Shown in pieces: positions 18,578 to 27,626 of a stretch of 64,000 nt of DNA; position 1 is the stretch's first letter; each line of letters starts with the position of its first letter. This stretch comes from Caenibius sp. WL (lineage in GTDB: Bacteria; Pseudomonadota; Alphaproteobacteria; Sphingomonadales; Sphingomonadaceae), in assembly GCF_019803445.1 (NCBI RefSeq), contig NZ_CP081844.1:2678501-2742500 (forward strand). The letters run 5' to 3'. The notes under the pieces were generated by a model. The model had not been told where the DNA came from. It ran no database searches and saw only the letters and a list, made by a program, of their open reading frames with translations. Position numbers and translations under genes: made by a program.

Positions 18578-18625
18578 GCATCGGAATCAGTCCGTGGATG
18601 GAGTCAACATCCTGCCCGCAGGTGA

Positions 18626-18653
18626 ATCTCCACCGCGCGATAGCGGTGGAGAT
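18626..18653. terminator. Bidirectional hairpin between convergent receptors
   Basis: Perfect 11-bp stem ATCTCCACCGC (18626-18636) / GCGGTGGAGAT (18643-18653) with loop GCGATA, in the 83 bases between two converging genes. It can serve both strands. Confidence 0.65.
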
Positions 18654-18660
18654 CCGAACG

Positions 18661-20913
18661 TCAAAAGCGGAGGCTTGCTTCGAGCCCATACGTGCGCGGC
18701 TCGTTGAAGCTGCGCTGATCGACCCCGGCCAACCCCGCACCAACATAGGGATAATCGAAAACATCATATTCTTCGTTGAACAGGTTCTTGCCCCATAGGG
18801 AGATGGAGAACTCGCCAGCTCCGGCAATCTTCATTTCTCCCAGCGTCAGGCGGCCATTGAGCATGGCATAGCCTTTCGATTTGGTCGTATCGCCTGCCTC
18901 AACGTAGGAACCAGTCGCCATCGAACCATCCAGATGCGCGCTCAGCACGCCGAAACTGAAAGGCGGAAAACTGTAATCGACACTCACCGACGCAGCATGC
19001 TTGGGCGTGTAGCGCGGACGCGTCACCTGGAAACGGCCCGAATAGGGATTGAGTTGATCGGGAATTTTCACATCGGTGTAGACATAGTTGATCGAAGTGG
19101 TCAGTCCCCGCGCCAGTTGGAAAGTCAGGTCCACTTCGGCGCCTTTGATCTTGGTGACGTTATCGGAATTCAACGTTTCGTTCGCCGATGGATTGAGCGG
19201 CGAAACGAAGTCGACCTGCATATCCTTGTAGGCGGTGTGATAGAGGGCGACATTCACCCGGGCGCGGCGGTCCCACAAGTCGGATTTCAGCCCGATTTCC
19301 CAGGTTTCCACCTCTTCCTCGTTGAAAGTCCGGAACGTGGCCGACCGGCTGTTCGCGCCGCCCGCCCGATAGGCAATGCCCCAACGGACATAGGTATTTA
19401 CGTTGTCGGTCCAATCGAAAGCAATCGTTGCAGCGGGATCCAGGCGCTTGGAACTGAACGTGTAGGCCAGCCGCGGCACGGGGGAAACACCGCGCAGTAT
19501 CGTCATTTCGCCAGCCTTCTTGTCATGCGTATAGCGCAGCCCGCCGGTAAGATGCAGCCGATCATCCAGGATTCCCGGCGTCCAAGTCACCTGCCCGAAT
19601 AACGCGGTGGACTTCACACGATTGCGGCTGGCGCGATCTAGGCCAACGCTGCTGATCGGTGGATTGAGGATCGTGATCGCGGTGCCATCCTCGTTGAAAC
19701 GGAACGTGCGCAGCGCATCAGCATCGTCCGAAGCTTTTTCGTCAAAGTAAAAAGCACCCAACACATATTTCAGGCGGTCGGTGGAACCGATCAATTGCAA
19801 TTCCTGACTGAACTGCCGCTGGCGAACGTTGGCCAGACTGACCCGGCCAGCCGCCCCGTTCGGTTCGAAGGCATAAAACGTGCCGCCATACTGATCATAC
19901 TGGCTCTGCCGCATCTTGCGCCACGCCGAGATCGACTTGATCTCCAGATTGTCCGTGACGTCCCAACTCGCGGTGAGGCTGTGGCCCTGTGTTTTCCCCA
20001 CGCTCGGCTGCAATGGCATACCCACGCGCGCCTTGCGGACCCTGTGCGGCTCCAGATAGAAGATCGGCGCCAATGGCGGTGCATCCCCTACCAGCGCGGT
20101 TATCTGGCCATAATTGCCGACCGTTTTGTCCTGCGCCCGATCGTAGGAATAGAATACGTCGATCGTGTCGGTTGGCTCCCATAGCGCGGCGACGCGGAAG
20201 CCCCAGCGTTTATACTGATAGAAATCCCATTCCCCGCGCATGGGATTGTCCACCCAGCCGCCGCGCTGCTTTACCACCCCGTCGATCTTCATGCTGATAT
20301 TGGCGAACTTCGGGAGATCGATATGAGTAGCGCTCTCCCAGCCTTCGAAGTTGCGAACCCCGACCTTCTGCGAAACGCGCAGTTCGCCGGTCGGCCGCTT
20401 GGAAATGATGTTCAACGCACCGCCAACGGCATTGCGCCCGAACAAGGTTCCCTGGGGGCCCCGCAACACCTCGATACGTTCCAGATCGAGCAGTTCCGTG
20501 CCCAACCCTTGCACACGCCCCAGATAAACCCCGTCGATGTAAATCCCGATGGCCCCATCACGGCTGATCTGCGACGCCTCGCCGGAACTGATACCCCGCA
20601 TGGATATCTGCAACGTGGAGCTTCGGCCCGCATAGTTCGCGGTCCGGACGGAGGGTATGCCACCCGTAAACAGGTCCTGTATACCGCTGACGCCGCGCGC
20701 TTCCAGTTGCTCCGTCCCCAGAACCGAAATGGAAATAGGGGTATCCTGCAGGGATTCCTGCCGCTTCTGAGCGGTTACGATGATCTCTTCGAGCCCCACC
20801 CGATTGCTTGCTTCGGCCTGATTGTCCTGCCCCAGCGCCACGGATGGCAATGCAACACTCAATGCGACGGCAGAAACCAAGCCAACGCTGCGATATCTTC
20901 TCTCGTACAACAT
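18661..20913 (-). CDS. TonB-dependent receptor, paralogue of the adjacent transducer but without STN domain
   Basis: 750-residue outer-membrane receptor. Start at ATG 20913 (second of two adjacent ATGs; GGAGG is 7 bases upstream); an in-frame ATG at 20970 region would add residues before the signal. Signal ends ALPSVALGQ; TonB box EEIIVTAQKR; plug RGPQGTLFGRNAVGGA; barrel ends EASLRF. Nearly every landmark of the 16052-18577 protein is present, so both probably recognise related ligands. This copy transports without signalling and may be a member of the same sigma-factor regulon. Confidence 0.94.
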   Translation of the reverse strand: MLYERRYRSVGLVSAVALSVALPSVALGQDNQAEASNRVGLEEIIVTAQKRQESLQDTPISISVLGTEQLEARGVSGIQDLFTGGIPSVRTANYAGRSSTLQISMRGISSGEASQISRDGAIGIYIDGVYLGRVQGLGTELLDLERIEVLRGPQGTLFGRNAVGGALNIISKRPTGELRVSQKVGVRNFEGWESATHIDLPKFANISMKIDGVVKQRGGWVDNPMRGEWDFYQYKRWGFRVAALWEPTDTIDVFYSYDRAQDKTVGNYGQITALVGDAPPLAPIFYLEPHRVRKARVGMPLQPSVGKTQGHSLTASWDVTDNLEIKSISAWRKMRQSQYDQYGGTFYAFEPNGAAGRVSLANVRQRQFSQELQLIGSTDRLKYVLGAFYFDEKASDDADALRTFRFNEDGTAITILNPPISSVGLDRASRNRVKSTALFGQVTWTPGILDDRLHLTGGLRYTHDKKAGEMTILRGVSPVPRLAYTFSSKRLDPAATIAFDWTDNVNTYVRWGIAYRAGGANSRSATFRTFNEEEVETWEIGLKSDLWDRRARVNVALYHTAYKDMQVDFVSPLNPSANETLNSDNVTKIKGAEVDLTFQLARGLTTSINYVYTDVKIPDQLNPYSGRFQVTRPRYTPKHAASVSVDYSFPPFSFGVLSAHLDGSMATGSYVEAGDTTKSKGYAMLNGRLTLGEMKIAGAGEFSISLWGKNLFNEEYDVFDYPYVGAGLAGVDQRSFNEPRTYGLEASLRF

Positions 20914-21003
20914 CATCAGTCCTCCCCCGGCAGCGATGGTCGCGCCTAAGAGTCCTGACGTATTTCGGTTCATTTTCCACAGCAGGCGTCTGCTGAATTT
21001 CTA

Positions 21004-21050
21004 GGAAAAGATGAACTTTTCCTTCGATAGCGGCTTGCCGATGCCGCTAT
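21004..21050 (-). terminator. Double hairpin at end of ten-gene operon
   Basis: On the minus strand ATAGCGGC/GCCGCTAT (21027-21034 with 21043-21050) overlaps the thiolase stop codon, and a second hairpin GGAAAAG/CTTTTCC (21004-21010 with 21016-21022) follows. This is a plausible end of the region B transcript. Confidence 0.5.
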
Positions 21051-22231
21051 TCCTCCACACGTTCGATCACCAGCGCGATCCCCTGCCCGCCGCCGATACA
21101 CATGGTGACAAGCCCATAGCGCTTGCCAGTGCGCTTCAGTTCGTAAGCGGTCTTGATCGTCAGGATCGCCCCTGTCGCGCCAACAGGATGACCGAGAGCG
21201 ATGCCGCTGCCGTTGGGGTTGAGCTTTTCATGATCGAACCCCAATTCCTCAGCCACCGCCAGAGCCTGTGCGGCAAAGGCCTCATTGGCTTCGATGACAT
21301 CCATATCGGCCAATGTGAGACCCGCCCGGGCCAAGGCCAGCGGCACGGCCTTGACCGGCCCCATACCCATATAGGCCGGGTCCACCCCGGTATGCGCCCA
21401 ACTGACAATACGGGCGAGCGGCTTCAGCCCGCGCGTTTCCACCTCGGCTCCGGTCGCCAAGACCATGGCCGCGGCGCCATCGTTGATCCCGCTGGCGTTG
21501 GCTGCGGTAACGGTGCCGTCTTTCTGGAACACCGGTTTCATCGCGGCAAGCGTTTCCAGCGCGGTATCCGCGCGAGGATGCTCATCCGTATCGAACAACA
21601 CAGCGCCTTTGGCAGTGGCGATTTCGATGGGGAGAATCTGTTCCTTGAAACGCCCTTCGGCAATCGCCCGGGCCGCCCGGCGATGACCTTCCACCGCCAG
21701 CGCATCCTGCGCCGCACGGCTGATGCCATAGCGGGCAGCAACGTTCTCCGCGGTGATCCCCATGTGATATTCGTCAATCGGATCGGACAGAACCTGCAGC
21801 AAGGCATCGGCGTGCTGATTGGGCCCCATTTTCCTGCCCCAGCGCACGCCATGATCGATGTAGGGCGCATTCGACATGCTTTCGGCCCCACCCACCAGCG
21901 TTATCCTGGCTTCCCCCAGTTTCATCATCTGCGTGGCCGAAATAATCGCCTGTATGCCCGATCCGCACAGCCGATTGAGCGTGAACGCGGGGGTTTCGAC
22001 AGGTATCCCGGCTTGCAGCGCCGCCACGCGGGCAAGATAGGCATCCTTGCCGCTGCTGGGGATCACCTGCCCGAACACCACATGTTCGATATCGGCGGGG
22101 GCAATCCCAGCGCGCGCCATGGCACCTTGCGCCACCAGCGTCGCGAGCCTGGATGGCAGGAAGGCTTTCAACGCACCTCCAAAATCCCCGATAGGCGTGC
22201 GCACGCCTGCCACGATGTAAACTTCTTCCAT
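21047..22231 (-). CDS. Acetyl-CoA acetyltransferase (thiolase)
   Basis: 394 residues, normal length for a degradative/biosynthetic thiolase. Catalytic residues are all present: nucleophile C89 in NRLCGSG, H348 in GIALGHPVGATG and C378 in MCIGGGQG. It cleaves 3-oxoacyl-CoA with CoA to acetyl-CoA and a shortened acyl-CoA in the cytoplasm. It is the last gene of the ten-gene operon, 128 bases after the E3 gene, and is the logical final step for beta-oxidation products made by the acyl-CoA dehydrogenases of the same operon. Confidence 0.95.
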   Translation of the reverse strand: MEEVYIVAGVRTPIGDFGGALKAFLPSRLATLVAQGAMARAGIAPADIEHVVFGQVIPSSGKDAYLARVAALQAGIPVETPAFTLNRLCGSGIQAIISATQMMKLGEARITLVGGAESMSNAPYIDHGVRWGRKMGPNQHADALLQVLSDPIDEYHMGITAENVAARYGISRAAQDALAVEGHRRAARAIAEGRFKEQILPIEIATAKGAVLFDTDEHPRADTALETLAAMKPVFQKDGTVTAANASGINDGAAAMVLATGAEVETRGLKPLARIVSWAHTGVDPAYMGMGPVKAVPLALARAGLTLADMDVIEANEAFAAQALAVAEELGFDHEKLNPNGSGIALGHPVGATGAILTIKTAYELKRTGKRYGLVTMCIGGGQGIALVIERVEE

Positions 22232-22359
22232 GGTTTCCGTTCTTTCAATTCTTGCAGGCGGCGCGCCACATCCGACCGCCGGAGTCGCCTATTTCGACTC
22301 CGCCAGTAGCCTTCCTGAGGCGGTTGAACACCCTGCAACCAGTATTGTCCTGCAACCGG

Positions 22360-23772
22360 TCAAATATGGATAGCGCGACCGTAAGCGGCGAGAGTGCTTT
22401 CGTGGATCATTTCGCTGAGTGTGGGATGGGGGAAGATGGTCTGGATCAGTTCGGCCTCGGTGGTTTCGAGCTGCTTGCCCACGACATAGCCCTGGATCAG
22501 TTCGGTCACTTCCGCCCCGATCATGTGCGCGCCCAGCAGTTCGCCCGTCTTGGCATCGAACACCGTCTTGATGAACCCTTCCGCTTCGCCCAGCGCAATC
22601 GCCTTGCCGTTGCCGATGAACGGGAACGTGCCCACTTTCACCTCGTACCCCGCCTCCTTCGCCTTGGCCTCGGTCAGGCCGACAGAGGCGATCTGCGGGT
22701 GGCAGTAGGTGCAGCCCGGGATGTTGTTTCGGTCGAGAGCGTGCGGATGCACGTCCTTGTTGCCCAGTTCCTGCGCGATCGCTTCGGCCGCGGTCACGCC
22801 TTCATGGCTCGCCTTGTGCGCCAGCCACGGGCCGGGCACGCAATCGCCAATGGCCCACAGGCCCGTCACGCCGGTGCGGCCATAGCCGTCGATCTGGATG
22901 AACCCGCGCTCGAGCTTCGCCCCCAGTGTCTCCAGACCGATATTCTCGGTGTTGGGCTGGATGCCGATGGCGACGATCACATGGCTGTATTCGCCCGTCT
23001 CGATCTTGCCATCCTTCGTCTTGATCTTCGCCGAAACGCCCTTGGGGCCTGCTTTCAGTTCCTCCAGCGCGGCGCCGGTTTTGATTGTCATGCCCTGTTT
23101 GGTGAGCGCCTTTTCAAGGAACGCGGAGACATCGGCATCTTCCACCGGCACGATCCGATCCATCATTTCGACAACGGTCACTTCGGCGCCGATATCGTTG
23201 TAGAAGCTGGCGAATTCGATCCCGATCGCGCCCGAACCGATCACCAGCAGCTTGCCGGGCATTTCGGGCGGGGTCATCGCGTGGCGATAAGTCCAGATGC
23301 GTTTGCCATCGGCCGGGGCAAACGGCAGATCGCGCGCCCGCGCCCCGGTGGCGACGATGATGTGTTTGGCGCTGAGCGTTTCGGTGCCCTTCTCGCCTTT
23401 CACGTCCAGCGTGCCGGGCGCGGTCAGCGTGCCTTCACCCATGTGGACGGCGATCTTGTTCTTCTTCATCAGGTGGGTGACGCCCTGATTGAGCTGTTTG
23501 GCTACCCCGCGCGAGCGCTTGACGATGGCAGCGAGATCGGCAGTGATCTTCTCGGCGGCAAGGCCATAATCGGCCGCATGCTGCATCTGGTGGAACACTT
23601 CGGCCGAACGCAGCAGCGCCTTGGTCGGAATGCACCCCCAGTTGAGACAGATGCCCCCCAGGCTCTCACGCTCCACTATCGCCGTCTTCAAACCCAGCTG
23701 CGCACTGCGGATCGCCGCCACATACCCACCAGGGCCAGAACCAAGAACGATGACGTCGTATTGTTCACTCAC
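22360..23772 (-). CDS. lpdA: Dihydrolipoyl dehydrogenase (E3)
   Basis: 470-residue FAD enzyme that reoxidises the lipoyl arm of E2 and makes NADH. FAD-binding GSGPGG (11-16), redox disulfide C42/C47 in GGICLNWGCIPTKA, a mid-protein NAD-binding motif GSGAIGIEFASF, and the C-terminal dimer-interface His-Glu pair in FPHPTLSEMIHE. Encoded in the same operon as E1alpha, E1beta and E2, so it is probably the complex-specific E3, although the kinase and a dehydrogenase gene intervene. Its lysine-rich, regular sequence looks like a housekeeping E3 recruited to the operon. Confidence 0.95.
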   Translation of the reverse strand: MSEQYDVIVLGSGPGGYVAAIRSAQLGLKTAIVERESLGGICLNWGCIPTKALLRSAEVFHQMQHAADYGLAAEKITADLAAIVKRSRGVAKQLNQGVTHLMKKNKIAVHMGEGTLTAPGTLDVKGEKGTETLSAKHIIVATGARARDLPFAPADGKRIWTYRHAMTPPEMPGKLLVIGSGAIGIEFASFYNDIGAEVTVVEMMDRIVPVEDADVSAFLEKALTKQGMTIKTGAALEELKAGPKGVSAKIKTKDGKIETGEYSHVIVAIGIQPNTENIGLETLGAKLERGFIQIDGYGRTGVTGLWAIGDCVPGPWLAHKASHEGVTAAEAIAQELGNKDVHPHALDRNNIPGCTYCHPQIASVGLTEAKAKEAGYEVKVGTFPFIGNGKAIALGEAEGFIKTVFDAKTGELLGAHMIGAEVTELIQGYVVGKQLETTEAELIQTIFPHPTLSEMIHESTLAAYGRAIHI

Positions 23773-23830
23773 TGTATGTCTCCGCTTCGGCCCGCCACAA
23801 GGAACCGGTTATGCGCAACGGCTGCTTCGC

Positions 23831-24910
23831 TCAGGCCCCGGCAATCACGGCCTGCTGCCATGCGAGTTCCATCAGTTCGGGCAGGACTTTAACTCGCTGT
23901 GATGCCTGCGTGCTTGCCGCCGTACCGCGCATGACGCGCCCTTTGATGCCATGGAAAATGGCCGCAAGGCGGAAGAAATTGAACGCCATGTAATAAGGAT
24001 AGCCGGGCATCCCCTGAGCCCCGGTCCGGCAGCAATAGGCTTCAAGGTAAGCGTTCTCATCAGGAATCCCGAGCGCGGCAATATCCGTACCGGAAAGTCC
24101 CGCCACGATATGCGGCGGCATGCGGTACATCATCGCATTATAAGCGAAATCGGCACCCGGATGCCCCAGTGTCGACAATTCCCAATCGAGCACCGCCAGA
24201 ACGCGCGGCTCGGTCGGGTGGAAGATCATGTTATCGATCCGGAAATCGCCGTGAATGATGCTCGCGGCTTCGTCCCCCTCCGGCAGATTGGTTTCCAGCC
24301 ATGCGATCAACCGGTCCATATTGGGATCGCGGCCTGCCAGATCATCGTCGAAATACTGTTTCGACCAACGGCCGATCTGCCGCGCAAAATAATTGCCGGG
24401 CTTGCCGTAATCACCCAGGCCCAGCGCATTGAAATCGAGCGTATGGAGCTTCGCGATGGTGGCATTCATCGCATCGAAGATCGCCGCCCGCTCCGCGCTG
24501 GATACGCCGGGCACGGTCGCATCCCAGAAGATGCGGCCTTCGACCATTTCCATCACGTAGAACCATGTCCCGATGACATTCTCATCGGTGCACAGACCAT
24601 AGACCTTCGCGACAGGGAATCCTTCGCCATGCAGCGCTGTGAGCACACGCGCTTCGCGTTCGACCGCATGCGCGCCTTTCAACAATTGCCCCGGCGGCTT
24701 GCGCCGCAGAACATAGCTCCTGCCCGGTGTGATGAGCTTGTAGGTCGGATTGGACTGCCCGCCCTTGAACTGTTCGATGCTCAAGGGGCCGGAAAAGCCC
24801 TCCACGTTTTTCGCCATCCAGCCCGCCAGCGCGGCCTCGTCGAAAGCATAGCCTTCGCGAACCGGAGTGGTGCCGGAATTGGCCTCGGCAACAGTACCCT
24901 GCCCGTTCAT
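23831..24910 (-). CDS. APH-fold kinase of the ACAD10/11 / LvaA type
   Basis: 359 residues of the aminoglycoside-phosphotransferase fold. Catalytic loop IIHGDFRIDNMIF and metal-binding LAVLDWELSTLGHP are intact; the N-lobe has YVLRRKPPGQLLKGAHAVER. ATG at 24910 overlaps the stop of the upstream acyl-CoA dehydrogenase as ATGA, with AGGAC upstream, so the two are translationally coupled. In levulinate catabolism LvaA, a kinase of this family, phosphorylates a 4-hydroxyacyl-CoA that an acyl-CoA-dehydrogenase-like partner (LvaC) then converts; animal ACAD10/11 fuse the two domains. I infer the same kind of chemistry here rather than antibiotic resistance. Confidence 0.85.
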   Translation of the reverse strand: MNGQGTVAEANSGTTPVREGYAFDEAALAGWMAKNVEGFSGPLSIEQFKGGQSNPTYKLITPGRSYVLRRKPPGQLLKGAHAVEREARVLTALHGEGFPVAKVYGLCTDENVIGTWFYVMEMVEGRIFWDATVPGVSSAERAAIFDAMNATIAKLHTLDFNALGLGDYGKPGNYFARQIGRWSKQYFDDDLAGRDPNMDRLIAWLETNLPEGDEAASIIHGDFRIDNMIFHPTEPRVLAVLDWELSTLGHPGADFAYNAMMYRMPPHIVAGLSGTDIAALGIPDENAYLEAYCCRTGAQGMPGYPYYMAFNFFRLAAIFHGIKGRVMRGTAASTQASQRVKVLPELMELAWQQAVIAGA

Positions 24911-26082
24911 GCCAAGTCCTGTGCCTGTTTCCATTCGCGCTTGATCCTCTTCGCAAGGCTCCACTTGTGGACTTCGGTCGGGCCGTCATAAATGCGGAAG
25001 GCCCGGATTTCGCGATAGACCTGTTCCACGATCGTGCGGTCGGTGACGCCCGTGCCACCCATAACCTGCACGCAACGGTCGGCAATCCGTTGCAGCGCTT
25101 CCGATACCGCGACTTTGGCCATGGAGCTTTCCTCCGTACCCAGCGAACCGCTGTCGAGCACGGATGCGCACCAATCGATAATCAATTCCGCCTGCCGCAA
25201 TTCGATGCGGTTTTCGGCCAGCATGAAACCCACGCCCTCATGGTCGATCAGGGCCTTGCCAAACGCTTCGCGGCGGCAAGCATAATCGGTCGCGATTTCC
25301 TGCGCGCGTATGCATGCCCCCAGCCAGCGCATGCAATGCGACAGGCGCGCGGGACTGAGGCGCACTTGCGCATATTGGAAACCTTCGCCCGCTTTACCCA
25401 GCATCTGATGGGCGGGAATGCGCAGATTATCGATAGTCAACGTGGCGTGGCCGCCAGGCATCGAACTGTCTATCGTATTCGGCACAGCCTCGATACGGAT
25501 GGCCGGATCGGGCAGATCGACCAGGAACATGCACGCCCCTTCCTCTGCCTTTGCCATAACGATGCCAACCCTGGCCCCGGCGAAGCCGGTGATGAAGGCC
25601 TTGCGCCCGTTCACCACCCAATGATCGCCATCGCGGTGGCAGGTGGTCTTCATCATCGACGGGTCCGATCCCGCGCCGCCCCATTCGGCGGGCTCCGTCA
25701 TCAGGAAGGCGGAGCGTGCCCGGCCATCGATCATCGGCCGCAGAAAGCGCTCCTTCAATTCCGCGCTGCCGACATGACCGAGCAGATACATGTTCCCTTC
25801 GTCCGGCGCATTGGTGTTGCAAGCGAGCGGGCCGAGCGGCGAGAGACCTGAACGGATCAGGACCATCGCGGTTTCACGCTGCGTCAGATGGCTCCCATCG
25901 GGCAGGATATGCGGCGTCAGCACGCCCGCCGCCCGCGCCTTTTCCCGCAGTTCCATCACAAGGTCATCCAGCGGCGCGCCATGATGATCGCGCCGGGGAT
26001 CATGCTCGTAAGGAAACACGACCTCGCGAACAAACGCTTCGACCCTGTCAGCCAGGTCCATGGCACGCGCAGAAATCGTCAT
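24907..26082 (-). CDS. Acyl-CoA dehydrogenase family protein coupled to the kinase
   Basis: 391 residues: N-terminal helical domain, FAD-contact SFLMTEPAEWGGAGSDPSM (about 145-165) and C-terminal helical bundle with VMGGTGVTDR and IRAFRIYDGPTEVHK. The last motif is typical of the ACAD10/11/LvaC-like branch. ATG at 26082 (MTISARAMDL) is preferred to 26136 on family length. It overlaps the kinase gene by 4 bases. Likely role, by analogy with LvaC, is conversion of a phosphorylated 4-hydroxyacyl-CoA; ordinary alpha,beta-dehydrogenation is the alternative. Confidence 0.86.
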   Translation of the reverse strand: MTISARAMDLADRVEAFVREVVFPYEHDPRRDHHGAPLDDLVMELREKARAAGVLTPHILPDGSHLTQRETAMVLIRSGLSPLGPLACNTNAPDEGNMYLLGHVGSAELKERFLRPMIDGRARSAFLMTEPAEWGGAGSDPSMMKTTCHRDGDHWVVNGRKAFITGFAGARVGIVMAKAEEGACMFLVDLPDPAIRIEAVPNTIDSSMPGGHATLTIDNLRIPAHQMLGKAGEGFQYAQVRLSPARLSHCMRWLGACIRAQEIATDYACRREAFGKALIDHEGVGFMLAENRIELRQAELIIDWCASVLDSGSLGTEESSMAKVAVSEALQRIADRCVQVMGGTGVTDRTIVEQVYREIRAFRIYDGPTEVHKWSLAKRIKREWKQAQDLA

Positions 26083-26181
26083 CCGGTTCCATCCCGTATT
26101 CGTAAGAGGCCCGCCGCCTGGCGCATCGCGCTGCAAGAATAGCCGGGCCAGCCGATGACCGGCCCGGGCGGCAGGATCGTG

Positions 26182-27612
26182 TCAGGCGAACAGCCCTTCG
26201 GGCTCTTCGATCAAGGTCTTGAGCGTTTCCATGAACCGCGCACCGACAGCGCCATCGATTGCCCGATGATCGACTGACAGAGTGAAGGCAATCCGGTTTT
26301 CGAATGCCACACCGCCATCGGCGGCCTCCACCGGCTGGCGCGTCGCGGCCCCCACCGCCAGGATCGCGGCTTGCGGTGGATTGATAATCGCATCGAACTG
26401 TTCGATCCCGAACATGCCCAGATTGGAAACGGAGAATGTGCCCCCGTCCATATCCTCGAACGACAGGTTCCCGGCGTTGGCCTTGTCGATCAGCCGCCGC
26501 GTCTCGCCCGCCAACTGGTCGATCCGCATGCGGTCGGCCTGCCGGACAATCGGCGTGACCAAGCCCTTCGGACTGGCAACCGCAATGGCGATATCAGCGT
26601 GGGGGAAACGGTGCACGTCTTCCCCATGCACCTGCACATTGACATCGGGATTGCGGACAAGCGCGATAGCCACCGCCTTGACCACATAATCGTTGATCGA
26701 GGCCTTGCACCCGAGCACGAGATTGGCCGTCTTGCGCAATTCCATCAGCGCATCGGCCCGCGCCGAAAGGCGCAGATAGAAGTGCGGCAGTTCCTGCTTG
26801 GCCTGCGTCAGCCGGCGGGCCACGACTTTGCGAATCTTGTCGAACGGGACGACTTCAGGCCGGTTGTCCACCGGCACAAAAGGCGCACCGAATGCCGCGG
26901 CGCCAGAGGCAGGTTCGGGCACCAGCGCCAGCACGTCCGCCTTGCAGATGCGCCCGCGTGGGCCGGTCCCGGCAACCCCGCCAAGATCGATCCCGTGGAG
27001 TGCGGCCAAACGCCGCGCGAGAGGCGATGCGAATACCGCCGCCGTTTCTTCCACCAGGGCGGCAAGCCCGCGCAGGCGGGGCTGCGAAGCCGGGCGGCGC
27101 ACCTGATCGACGTCCTGATAGGTAATCCGCCCGTTGCGACCGGTGCCTTCGACATCATCGAGATCGACCCCGTGTTCTTCCGCCAGCTTCAGCGCTTCGG
27201 GGCTGATGGGACGATTGGTTTCGATCTTCCTTTTCGCAGGAGCGGCGGCTGGTGCTACGTCAGCAGGCGCCGTGACGGGGGCGGAAGACGCAGCCTGTGC
27301 GGCGACTTTGGTTTCGACAGGACGGAACCCATCGATAAAGGCCTGCACTTCCTCATCAGTAGCCGCGGGATCGGCGAATACCGCCAGCAGAGTGCCGACA
27401 GCTTGCGCGTCTTCGCCCTCGCCCACCAGAATCCGGCGGACGACAGCATCGTATTCAGCCTCAACCTCGTTGGTGATCTTGGCGGTTTCGATCAAGCAGA
27501 GGAGTTGCCCTTTGGTGAAGGCTTCGCCCTCCTTCACCATCCATTCGGCAATGGTCCCCTCGGTCATTTCGATGCCCCACTTGGGCATGCAGAATGGGCG
27601 GATATCAGCCAT
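26182..27612 (-). CDS. 2-oxoacid dehydrogenase E2 acyltransferase with two E3-binding domains
   Basis: 476 residues. Lipoyl domain about 1-80 with lipoyl-lysine K45 in LIETAKITNE; an Ala/Pro linker; then two peripheral-subunit-binding domains, about 133-170 (SPEALKLAEEHGVDLDDVEG) and about 195-232 (ASPLARRLAALHGIDLGGVA); catalytic domain about 245-476 with SVDHRAIDGA (H449, D453). ATG at 27612 follows GGAGGGGAAGC; the frame extends upstream to 27813, but that part overlaps E1beta and is not used. It transfers the acyl group from E1 to CoA and forms the core of the complex. Most bacterial E2 proteins carry one binding domain, so the duplication is notable. Confidence 0.93.
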   Translation of the reverse strand: MADIRPFCMPKWGIEMTEGTIAEWMVKEGEAFTKGQLLCLIETAKITNEVEAEYDAVVRRILVGEGEDAQAVGTLLAVFADPAATDEEVQAFIDGFRPVETKVAAQAASSAPVTAPADVAPAAAPAKRKIETNRPISPEALKLAEEHGVDLDDVEGTGRNGRITYQDVDQVRRPASQPRLRGLAALVEETAAVFASPLARRLAALHGIDLGGVAGTGPRGRICKADVLALVPEPASGAAAFGAPFVPVDNRPEVVPFDKIRKVVARRLTQAKQELPHFYLRLSARADALMELRKTANLVLGCKASINDYVVKAVAIALVRNPDVNVQVHGEDVHRFPHADIAIAVASPKGLVTPIVRQADRMRIDQLAGETRRLIDKANAGNLSFEDMDGGTFSVSNLGMFGIEQFDAIINPPQAAILAVGAATRQPVEAADGGVAFENRIAFTLSVDHRAIDGAVGARFMETLKTLIEEPEGLFA

Positions 27613-27626
27613 GATGCTTCCCCTCC

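Noticed and set aside
22252-23892. 546-codon plus-strand frame over the E3 gene
   Set aside because: Antisense to a canonical dihydrolipoyl dehydrogenase; Arg/His-rich composition typical of a shadow frame.
23831-24910. Antibiotic-resistance aminoglycoside kinase
   Set aside because: The fold is shared, but coupling to an acyl-CoA dehydrogenase and the catabolic operon point to the ACAD10/11/LvaA branch.
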